DNA from: Hofstenia miamia
Taxonomy: Eukaryota; Xenacoelomorpha; Acoela; Hofsteniidae
Length of the DNA stretch: 32,846 nucleotides
Assembly: GCA_900660155.1 (NCBI GenBank)
Contig: CABFPE010000033.1
Location: 173,055 to 205,900 of the forward strand
Direction of reading: 5' to 3'
The notes below the pieces were generated by a model. That model searched no databases, was not told where the DNA came from, and was given only the letters and a program-made list of their open reading frames with translations. Below, piece after piece: positions 10,939 to 22,000 of the stretch (position 1 is its first letter; every line of letters starts with the position of its first letter). A program made the translations under genes and the position numbers.

Positions 10939-11147
10939 TTCGAGCTGTGATACAAGACTATTTGTTAATAAGTGGGCTTCGGGGTTAAACGATAGGTAAT
11001 TCCTTTGACATGATTTACCTCGTAGAATAACTTTGAATTTGAGACCATTTCTTTTGAATAACTCAGCTGCAGCGAGTGTCTTAAAAGTGTAAGGCCCAAT
11101 TAGTACAGCATCCAGTAAGCCGCTGTCAACGTCACCCATTGCAAAAA
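10939..11147 (-). CDS. Candidate exon of an unidentified gene
   Basis: On the minus strand a TTTTTAG acceptor opens a 209-base block that closes at a strong donor (CTCGAA followed by GTGAGTAA). It encodes about 69 residues including FAMGDVDSGLLDAVLIGPYT, LAAAELFKRNGLKFKVILRG and YLSFNPEAHLLTNSLVSQLE. The composition (Gly, Asp, Leu, Ala, balanced charge) looks like a folded protein rather than random AT-rich translation, and base composition is richer in GC than the flanks. I do not recognise the family. It is on the same strand as and downstream of the SDCCAG8-like gene. No adjoining exons could be linked, so it may also be an isolated pseudoexon. Confidence 0.4.
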
Positions 11148-11149
11148 CT

Positions 11150-13000
11150 AAAAACATAACAATGAATAGACACCTTTTGATGCCAGAAATAAAAATGTAT
11201 CAAATCGGTACAAATTCAATTTCATTTTCAAATAATATGAGTCATAGCTACTTGGAGAATGCATATTTTGAAAATTTAATAAGATTATGATGAAATTTGA
11301 ATCTTAACAACACTACGCTAACGAAAAACTTTCATTTTAATATTAACAGCAACAATGCTTTTATGTGCATCAAATACAATATTTTGATAGCTCTGCCATA
11401 AAACTTTTCAATTCAGCACTAAAGTTAGAGTTGAAAATTCAGTCTATGTTACCAAAGTGGGAGATTGTGATCCAGCATAAGAACGTAAGACTGCATGTTT
11501 CATAAGTGAAAGAATGACTGACTGCACAACACATTTTTTATTAAATCAGCCTGCATATTCGCCGGATACAAATTTTCATAGAAAGGTTTCTATCAGGGCT
11601 GGAGGGCTCACTTATCATCAGCAAACGTCTGTTAGAGAAAAATCGGGGTTTTAGCATGCTAACAAGTACCAAAATAGATTACAGTAAGCTAATTTGAATC
11701 GACTGTTCTTAATACAGAATCGGTCTATAACAGTTTATAAAATTAAAAATAACACGAGGTTTATGAACAGAGAGAATTAGCAAGGGTGACATGATCGTTC
11801 CTCATATTCTAACTTGTTTTTTAGAGAACTTTTTGCACATAATAATCAAGACGTAAGTCTAAAGACCATTATAGTGTGTGCTATAGCCGCCATCAGCTAA
11901 ACGTATATTTTGGCAAAACGGCGATCGATAAATTTTTTTTACAAAATATTCGTTTATCTACTTATTTTGACATTTTATGGGTGAAACTGAGTTAAACCAA
12001 CTGAAACAATAATTTTGACTAGTTATGGTCTCGGCTAATGAACAATATTCCACTACAGCTACTCATTTTTCCTTAGAAGCACAGCTCTAATCCATAAACA
12101 ATATGAACAAAAAGCTGGATTGGTTTTGTATATGAAAAAAATTGGCTAGTAGGCCGAGCTATCATAAGAAGTCTAGGATTGCCACTGATCTGAACTGATC
12201 TATATCTATAACTGTGGCGAACACAATTAAAAATACATTGACTACAAGAATAAAACCATATATGAGATCATTTGAATCCGGAATATATTCACATTTACAT
12301 TCACCAAAAAGAAGTAATTTTATAGTATTAATTAAACATTGCAAAACAAAAATAGCAGAAAATATAATTCATTATATATATATATATATTTGGTCACTAG
12401 CCATTTCTCAAATTTAGCAATAAGATTCTACAACAAAAACATAATATATCATTAAAAATTTTTTTTCAAACATTAAATTATTCGCCATTTTTTGCATTTG
12501 AACATATATTTCACCTTTGGAATTTGAATTAAGTGAATAAATTTTTTGTGTTTAGGTATGTTTAAATAAACGTGAATTTCATTCTTTAATCGATATTGTT
12601 TTCAGGAACAGACCTTGAATTTTGAATTACAGTAAATATTTTTCTTTATTAAACATTGAATTTTGGCAGATACCCGGGATGATTCTATGCAGAAAATCCA
12701 CTTGTTGTTGCCTAGATGCATATCATATCTAAAGTATCTGGCTCTCCGTCTAATTCTGTATCACAAGCCTTGCCCGAAGATTAGCATTTAGATATTACTT
12801 TCTTTTTAATCCAATTCAATTGAACATTACCTTTTCTGGTGTAACAAGTTTTTAAATCCTATATTAATCTTTAAATTTTTGAGTATTTATTAATATGTAT
12901 TAAGTTGTTTTTATTACTCTAAAGAGATTATTTTACTTATCCTTTAACATTTTATGTTTGCGTTCTGCATTCAAAAATTGGGAGAAAATGTTACATTTCA
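11150..13000. other. No gene recognised
   Basis: AT-rich sequence without a supported gene. It contains a short TA run at 12373-12389. Short open frames on both strands around 12160-12420 overlap each other and have no motif. Confidence 0.35.
12373..12389. repeat. Short TA microsatellite
   Basis: About eight TA units. Confidence 0.8.
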
Positions 13001-13915
13001 GGCACAATTGTTGCCAAACTTGATGCTCTGCGTGATTTAGAATTGTCACAACGAGAAATTGTCAAACAATGCAGAGTTTACCAATCAGTTGAACAATATT
13101 GCCCTGCAAACTATGGAAAATTGGTTTAAGTGATCAAAACCGTCAATCAAGAGTTTGTGTATAACTACATCACCAACAGATACTCTAATTAAGTACCTCA
13201 TGAAAAACAAACCAATCACTTCTTCAACTGATATTCAAGCTGAGCTGCAAATCCCTGTGCATCGACCTACAATTTGCGGAATAATGATGGAAGTGCGACT
13301 TAGATCAAGAAATTTGACTCCAAAACAATTATTGAATGTGAAACAGATTATCATTTTGTGAAAGCTATCGTTAACTATCTGTTAAGGATTGGCCATCGTG
13401 CTATCCTCTGACGAAACAACGATCAAGTGACATTACAGTTATCACACAACGGTTAGCCGACAAGTAGGCCAACAACACAAAGCACAATACATAACGTCTA
13501 CAGTTAAATGTCCAGCAAAACTAAGGGTTTGGGCTCAATCACAGGTATTTGGAGGATTATGTCTTCTGGTACAATAAAACCCCAATATTTACTTATCAAT
13601 TTTAGAAAAAATGGAGACATCCATGGCAAGGCAAAATTGCACTTACTAACAAGCAGTAGGTGGCGAAGCAGTACATTGACCTACTAGAATGCTGGGTAAG
13701 GAGTTCGCTAAACTTTAATCCAACTTACTACTGCTGTGCATTCCTCAAAACGAAGATATGTGATCAAAAACCTACTATAGCTACAGTGGCTTGGTAAAAA
13801 ACATTTAAGCAAGTTTGATATCAACAAATATCTGTTCAATATTGTAAAACCTTAGTGGATAGAATAAGAACTATTCTTCAGCAATATGCACGTCAATTTT
13901 GTAGTCATTAAACTA
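13001..13915 (+). pseudogene. Decayed Tc1-like transposase
   Basis: Frame-broken similarity runs through the whole stretch. First comes a helix-turn-helix block, VAKLDALRDLELSQREIVKQ, then, in another frame, TTSPTDTLIKYLMKNKPITS with DIQAELQIPVHRPT. These are the paired HTH regions of Tc1 transposases. Next comes LSSDETTI, the first catalytic aspartate, at about 13399-13422. Fragments such as RVWAQSQVFGG and, at the end, LVDRIRTILQQYARQF match the middle and the extreme C-terminus. At least five frame changes or stops break it, and the second and third catalytic motifs are not readable. I found no terminal inverted repeats. An old, dead copy. Confidence 0.7.
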
Positions 13916-13919
13916 GTTC

Positions 13920-14940
13920 AATTAGTATTAATTTTGATTTCATTACATCAAATTATTTATTATTAGATAAATATATAAAATCAGAAGTCGCGGAAACTGA
14001 AGAGAGATTTTGGGCGTGTCAATGGTTAATCCAACTGAAAGAGGAGACAATCCCCTCCCGTGTAGTGCATTCAGATTTCAAATATCTTCATTAGTTCATG
14101 AGTTTTAACTGTTCAAATATTTTTACAAGAACTAATGAAAAACCTAAAAATTACTGAGCAATTTAATGTTAAAATCATTCTACTGGAAATTACATGTTGA
14201 TAGGAGTTACACTAACAGTGCTAAAGCAGTAAAACTTTTGATGTAAATATTAAATTCAGACAAAGTTGTAAAAATACTTTGCAAATTAAACTGCAGAATT
14301 GAACAACCCTGGCTACCGTAGGTATTAACTTGGGACATTTAATTTAGCATTACCCTATTTCCAATCGCACTAGGAAAAACAATGCTCGGTTTCTATGAAT
14401 TTTGCGATTGATAAAATGACACTGGATATTCCATAATTTTGAAAATTTGCAAAAAACAATTACTATACCCAGAAAAAGATTGAATAGGGGTCTTTGTTAC
14501 TTTATGCTAGCCGACATATGCCATGGAATCCTGTAATAAACATATGTATTGCATTGGCATATTAATGTGTTCTTGAATTAAATGATTAGAGAAAATAGAA
14601 ATCTAAAAATTTAGTGAAAATATAATCGATAACGATTCATAATGATAGAACCCTATATAATTTTGAAATACATGTATAAAAATGTGTAAAATACTTTGGG
14701 ATAAACTAGACGTCTTTTCACTTTGAAATAAAGGAGTTCATAAAGAGGTATTATATTTTTAAGAAAGCAACTACTACTACTATTTACAACAGAATATTTA
14801 CCGGATGTGAGGAAATTAATCTTTTCAGAAAACTAACAATTCAATATAAAATATCACTGGGAATGTAGAATGAACGGTATATGTACTCTACTTCTTAACC
14901 AGCACCGTACAGAGATTTTAAAATTGTGTATCCAAAGCCT
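13920..14940. other. No gene recognised
   Basis: AT-rich sequence with no open frame of note and no repeat seen. Confidence 0.4.
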
Positions 14941-14942
14941 GT

Positions 14943-15193
14943 ATATGAAGAGCTGAATTCCAAAAGGCGCTAAGTCAAATCCAGATTTTTGTACCAAAGT
15001 GTAGAGTTTAAGTAGGACTTTCATAACACACATTCATTTTATTCCAAAAGGAGTTATATCCTACTGTGCTGTATGCACAAAGTGCTACTTTTTTTCAAAC
15101 AGCGCTATATCCAGTTCAGTTTAGTTCCAAAGAGAGTTAACTCTGAATTCTCTATTATGGACTTAGCGCCTTTTGGAAACAAGCTCTTCATAT
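14943..15193. mobile_element. Palindromic 251-bp miniature element
   Basis: The left end ATATGAAGAGCT-n3-TTCCAAAAGGCGCTAAGTC is matched exactly, apart from the three-base middle, by the reverse complement of the right end at about 15161-15193. Inside, diverged copies of the same theme recur: TTCCAAAAGGAGTTATATCC, TTCAAACAGCGCTATATCC and TTCCAAAGAGAGTTAACTC. It has no coding capacity. The structure is that of a MITE built from repeated copies of its terminal motif. The superfamily is unknown and the target duplication is ambiguous. Confidence 0.75.
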
Positions 15194-15194
15194 G

Positions 15195-15860
15195 TATATT
15201 TATATATTACAATAAATATTAGTGTGAAATAATTGCACTTCTCAATGATATATTTTTCAATACATGCAGCGCTACTGAGCGTGGTTGCGACGTTTTTCAG
15301 TAGCCATCCAATTATTGACATTCAACTTGACCTACTATGAATTTAACATTTTCTGATCGCATTTTTTTGAACAGCAATTTTTCTTAATTTAATAGTTATA
15401 TATATATATATATATTGTTGGTGAAATTAGATATATAATGCTTCCATAAAAATGTAAATAATGGATTTTCAAAACCTGGTACAAGCAATAATTCTAAAAT
15501 ATATTTATATTTTAATAGTAATTAGCAATATTTTTGTTAATCCAAATGCAGTACGTTTGTAGTTGTAAGCCATCAATAAATGAATTTGAATGCGGATGGA
15601 CGTTAATTTCCCATAGAATTTTAGAGCGCAAAATATTATACAAGCAATCTAAATAAGAGGACCAATCGCTAAATCGGACCGCTCTTTGTATTGAATAGCA
15701 CTAAATGTACGACTGAATCTTAGATCCTAAAAATATTCATTTTGTTTGAAATTTATTATTGTTAAAATTTAACTACTTAAAAATTTACTAAACAGAAAAA
15801 ATCACTATGATACAGGTTTGTACAATCTACATATATACAATTTACAATTAAAATTGATGC
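15195..15860. other. 3' flank of the SDCCAG8-like gene
   Basis: No coding sequence. It holds a TA run (15397-15415) and presumably the 3' untranslated region of the minus-strand gene. AATAAA-type signals on the minus strand are too common in this AT-rich stretch to choose one. Confidence 0.4.
15397..15415. repeat. TA microsatellite
   Basis: About nine TA units downstream of the SDCCAG8-like stop codon. Confidence 0.85.
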
Positions 15861-16037
15861 CTAAGAGATCTGATGACGTTCATTCAAAATGCTCTCGTCA
15901 ATTTGACGAGCTGTATCTAGAATATTCGAAGGTAAATGAAGATCCAGTTTACTATCTAACTTGATTTGCTCGATTTCAGAAGCCAAGAGATTGCGATCTT
16001 TGAGAAGAAAGTTCTGTCGCGCCATTAATTCATATAC
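15861..16037 (-). CDS. SDCCAG8: SDCCAG8-like exon 12 (terminal)
   Basis: 177 bases including the TAG stop at 15861-15863, acceptor TTTAG. It encodes VYELMARQNFLLKDRNLLAS, then EIEQIKLDSKLDLHLPSN and ends ERHQIS. It matches the family end LLSKQNQLLLERQSLSEEV and LP, with a tail about 20 residues longer. Confidence 0.9.
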   Translation of the reverse strand, partial: VYELMARQNFLLKDRNLLASEIEQIKLDSKLDLHLPSNILDTARQIDESILNERHQIS

Positions 16038-19000
16038 CTAAATTAAAGGAATATATCATTAATTGAACTTTAAAAGTATCATAACGGAATTAACAGTCAA
16101 TATTGTACAATTTGAATTTGCTACACATTTCAAATCCCAAAGAACACGGCTCTCATCTACTGATCAAAGCCTTAATGTCATTTAAATAGGATGTCTATAT
16201 TGATTATTTCATCTTCATGGAATTTGTTCAGCAAGAATATACCATTCTATATAAGACAGAAAACTTTTTAGCCTCTACATTAAATGGGAAAATCGGCGAT
16301 AAAAAAGTGAATAAAAATTCCTCATATCTGATCATATGGAAAAATTTGGAGGCAATCAACAAAATAATATTTTCTATTCCCTACATTAAAACAAAATTCA
16401 AGAGACTTCACAGGCACAGTTACGTCACCATACGAAACCAGTTCCAGAAATTATACGAAAAGGAACATTGAAAATGTGTTGGGAAGAAATTCACAGCAAA
16501 ATACAAGAAAGTACTTTGGAGGATACAGGCATGTAAAAATTCTTAATACTTTATAAAAATGCTATTACGGATCAAAAAAGAAAATCTGCTATCATTAGAA
16601 ATGATATAACTGTGGAGATATTTAAGTTAACTGGAAATATCTACTAATTGCATTTTCAGAAAGTTATCACATTCCATCCATGACAAAATAGAGGGTTGGA
16701 ATTCTTGTATCCTATGAACAAAACGTTTGACAGTTCTTAATACATGTTGAAATCATCATCGAACTTCAGAAGTACGCATGGGGTCTTAAGAATCTAAAGG
16801 AAATCATTACTGGTAATTATTGATAATAAATGACCAGCCGATATTGCATAAGGAAGGGATTAAGGGAAAACCTAACTATCACGGCATAATAGTAGGCTGT
16901 TAAAGCAATAAATTTAAGAAGCCGTCTATGCAGGTATCATCCTAATATAATTTAACACATGGGGTACAAAAGAAAGATATTCCATGGCATATAAAAATGT
17001 TCTAATCAATGTTCTAGCAATAGAAGTTGTTTTATAGTTTAAATGGACAAAAATCAATGAAAAAGTTAAAAATAAAGTGAAAATTGTGCAAATGTAGACA
17101 CGATGGTTAATCAGAAGCCTCATTAGTCATCATAGACATGGAATATATACGGATGTGAAATGAATATTTCTTGTGTACAACCGGAGACTTAAACGCTTTG
17201 TTTGCATACAATTCCTATTTCCTTCAAAATACTGATTATATGCTGCCATTATCAAACACTACTCTCATAATTTTAGACCTTCAGTCGGTCTCAACACCTC
17301 AATAATCGCTTCTAATCCCCAATCAGACTTGTCAACAAGCCGAGCTTCTAACCAGCCGAGCTTGAGCAGAGTATTGGATATACAACGAGCCCAAAACGAG
17401 TCGTTTTTAAGTAAACTAAATTTATAGTGCTGCTTGTTAATTTTATTATGCAAATTTTTCTTATTTTTTCATTCAATATTCCTTACTTTTAATCCTATTT
17501 TAGAAATGTTTATTAAATAATAGGAGAGCAAAGGAAAAAATTCTGAGAACACAATATTTTAAAAAATATATCGGTACTGAAACGAGCCTCATTGAAAGAT
17601 TTTATGAGGCGAGCCGAGCTGAGCCAAACTTACTCAAAATTTAAACGAGCCGAGCCGAGCTTAGAAATTACGGCTCCNNNNNNNNNNNNNNNNNNNNNNN
17701 NNNNNNNNNNNNNNNNNNNNNNNNNNNNNNNNNNNNNNNNNNNNNNNNNNNNNNNNNNNNNNNNNNNNNNNNNNNNNNNNNNNNNNNNAAAATTTAAAGG
17801 GAGCCGAGCCGAGCTTAGAAATTACGGCTCGTTGACAAGTCTGTCCCCAATTACTATATATTATACAGGAAACTACTGGTATCACATATAGATCCACAAA
17901 AGCGTGAATTTTGGCATTTAATTGTGTGTAATAGTTGATAAGCATCAAGTTGAACAATCCCAACTGCTTGCACCGTTTGTCTAGCAATAGCCAAGCACAA
18001 AGCTATTGCCGCCATTCACGTTGTGTCGCGTCCTTATACATCTGAGATCCATATTTGTGGTTAAAATATATGTTAAAGACCAAATCATTGAATCTCCAGT
18101 TCAATGATGAAGTCGTTAAAATGGTAAAATAATACCTGCTGCTGAGCGCTGTTAGACGCATACGCCAACTTCTTTAATTGTTCTTTCATTCTTTGATGAA
18201 CTCTCCCATGATCAATGTTTTCCTTTACCATTTTCTTAACCTCACGTTTTGACTTATGGGCGGTTTTTATTAACTCTTCATTACGCCGCATTAATTCAGC
18301 AACATCCGACCTAATTTATAATAAATATGACAATTTTTAAAGTTAAGCAATTCATAAACTTAGTATGCATTCACAAAGACAAAAATTTACTTTGGAATCC
18401 GATCTCACCCGATAGAAAAAATCCAAGTAATTCTAGTCCTAATTATAATTCTAACCCATTACTTATGTAGATACTAAGAACAGGCTACAAGTAGTCAGGC
18501 TTGTAATTAATGGCTTACACTTAACCAAAATTTTCCCCACACCCTCATTGTAGTCCTAAACCATAACTATTAAGATAACAGTCCTTGATACCGATAGTTT
18601 TATTTTTACAAAATTGGAAATGATCAATCAAAGATCATACCTGTATTTAATGGTCAAATTTTGAAGCTGTTCAACAACGAATTTAGATTCATTTTTTAAC
18701 TTAGAGATCAAAGAATTTTGCGCAGCGAGCAAGCTTTCCATATCCTTCAGCACCATATCTAAACAATACGTAATTATTTCAATGCTACATTTTAAAAGAA
18801 CATTAGACTATTTTATAATAAAATTAATTAGAACAATCCAAGAGCTTCGTAGCACGTAAACTAGCAAAATATATTTTCTCAAATCAGAAGCAAAGAAATT
18901 CTATTAAGATTACAGAAGAATGGCCTCATTGGTTAAATTAACGCCCATTGGAAATAGGACTTCCCTTTGATGCTCTTCCACCGGAGACGCCAAACGTTTA

Positions 19001-22000
19001 TCTCAGCCAATCAATTTCCTTAGCGTTGGCTGTTGATACTGATCTAAACGTGGAAAATGACGAAAACATTACAAGATAAAACTAATGATAATTAAATTGC
19101 TGTTGAAATCAGTGATATGGATGATGATGTTGGGCAATTAGCTGATTATGAAGCTGTAAATAGTATATAGCATACAGATATTCCATTTTGTAGAGGAAGA
19201 GCCAACAAAAAAACATTGAAGGTAGCCGCAAAAGATGCAACATTTGTCGCCAAACCAATTAAGATAAGAACCATATTGAGGAATTCAAATTATTTCAAAA
19301 TCATCCTATCACATTGCACGCTATAATGGGTGTAGCAACAAAAGTTGCATCGTTTGTGCGGGACCTAAGAGAACAACAGTTGTTCCCTACGAAGAAAAAA
19401 GCCATTATATTTATTTCGGATGAAATACTAGGCATAATGTTACGCCATACTGATATTCAATCACATATTTCTCACACAGTTAAACTAGCTACAGTTACTG
19501 ACAAGAAACTGAAAACTTTTCTGGCAGCTATCATTCATGATGAGGAGAATGGATGTAATTATTGGTCACTAAATGATCTTTGACATTTGATTTGTTCAAG
19601 TCACGTTTGAGAACTTTAAGTAAACCATCTAAAGTTTTAACATTTGATGAGCAGCTCGTGATTCACCATGCAAAAATACCAGCTAGAACATACCTACCCA
19701 CTAAACCAAAAAAAATACTGCAGAAAAATTTTCTGTTGTTGTGAAGCACAAAATGGATTTATGTTGAAAGAGAAAATTTATTCTGAAAGACTGGAGGCAA
19801 AACTCAGGGGAATTTGGGTAAGACATGGGTTTGGAACTATGAAGTCTGGAAGATAATTTTTTACGATCTAGCCGCAGAGCATTTCAAAATGGTTGCAAAT
19901 TATTGAGAACAATGCGCAAACATCTCCGGGAAATCCAGCTAATTTTTAGGAGAAAATTGACTCAGTTCAATAGTATGTTTCTATTTGAACATGTACATAA
20001 AATTACTAGTGGAAAATAGACAGCAGAATCAACAAGTGGTGGAAAATTCTTAATGATTTTGGACTACAATGCAGGGAAGGAAGGGTTTGACATGCTGGAC
20101 GATAACGATGAAGAATTTACCTTCTGCAGTTTCTTCATTTCATCGACATCGCTGACAATAAAGGATACTTATTGTACAATAAGAGAAACTTCCTCTAACT
20201 ATCAAGAACTTTAAATATGGTCAGATGTTGGAGTTGCAGGAAGGTGTGCTAGAGCCGGTCCCAAAGACGTAAAAAAGGTATTTGACCGTCACATAGACAA
20301 TGAGTTAAAACCAAGGACATATACTAAATTACAAGGATGGGAAACCAGAAAAATCAGTGGTCAAATAATGAGTGGGCTGATAACATTTCCTCAATTAATA
20401 TAATAATAATTTTATACATTCATATATTTTCATTAAAAACTGTGCAACAACATTATTTCAACCAAATATTGTTGTTTTGGGATGAATAATTCCAAAGTAA
20501 ACAATTATTCACGGAGCTATGCACGTAATTTAATCACTTGGTGATCGTTATTCATCACTATTACCACTCACTTTAATGGGTGGGAAATGCTCTGTCAGGA
20601 ATTGTAAATCAAACTACGATTCTCAAAATGAAACAAAAATTGTGTATCGATTTCGATCTATTGTTCACAAAAGAAGGCAATGGATAAACGCTTTGTCCAA
20701 CATTTTGCCTAAATCGCCTACAAGAAATTAGGAGTTTGTGAACTTCATTGGCCACGTAACTCCAAATTTTCAAAGACAAAAGGACATTTATTGCCAGCAG
20801 AACCCCCATCTTTTTTTAATGTGCCAGAGTCTTTTATGCGACAAACTAATGCTGCAGTATGCCGAAATGTAGAAAAAAATTTACATAATGTTAAATATTA
20901 TAATTGTATATTTCACAAAACGTGTTCCCATGAACTTGATAAATTTATCGTCCTAAATTTTGCGATCGGGTTCTCATGCGGGTATAAGAAAGAATTCTCC
21001 GAACTAGGTAAGATTTTAAAGTCAAATTAGAATGCAAATTTTTAACTCAAATTTGATAATTTTTCAATTCCAAATCAAATTCCCACTCAGGAATTCGTCA
21101 ATTCCAGCAAAAATATCAAATATATATATATATATATGAAAGTTCCACATTGCATGGTTAGTAGCAAACAGTCTGGGGAAAAATAAGTAAAGAAACAAAA
21201 TAGATTGTAAAATATGCTAAAAATATTCAAAAACCACTCGTCATTTATTCAGCGCACACATTTATTGGATATTTAAAGAACAAACAGCATTTAGTAGTAG
21301 TTGTCGAAGGACTCTGGAAAGCAATTTGACAATTCCATTGTCCTCATTCCTGAGATAAATTAAAAATTCATCGGAAATTTAAATTATTTCAAGAAGCGCA
21401 GTTTCATAGATAAAGAAAAAAACAAATACGTTTTTATTCATTTTTATTACAACTCAAACAAAACCAACTAATGAATTTGTATATGTCAAAAAAGAGATTA
21501 GGTGTAATCGGTACTAAAATAGGTAGTTAAGTTCTAAAACATTAAGGTCTATAATCTTAATCTTTCGTGCTGAAGTTGTTGGATTATTCCACAAAATATT
21601 ATTACAAAAGAAAAATGATATTAGTAGCATTTGTCGTTAAATCTTTGATAAAAATATGTCTTAAACTTTTTCCGCAAAAAAAATTTTTAAATGAATCATA
21701 GTTTTGTGTTTCACTCAGCTTTGGCAAAAAAGCAAGTGCTTGAAGACAAATTTCAAACATTGTATGCAATTGTTAGAAATGGGTATTTTAAAAAAAAATC
21801 ACCAAATTTTCGCTGCTTTTCATCTAATTTGCGTTGAAGTTCTTTTTCCCGACGACTGCTGCGATTCATTACTTCTCGACTCATCGCATCTGATTCCTCT
21901 TTACTTCTTCGAGTAACCAGAAGCTAAAAGCAAGGTATCAATCTTAAGAGAAGCATTAAGCCTCATTGAAAACAGGCAAGGTTGTAAAAATACCTCTTTC

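Noticed and set aside
16217..16471. Plus-strand 84-residue frame in the last intron
   Set aside because: No motif, no splice context, AT-rich composition typical of chance frames.
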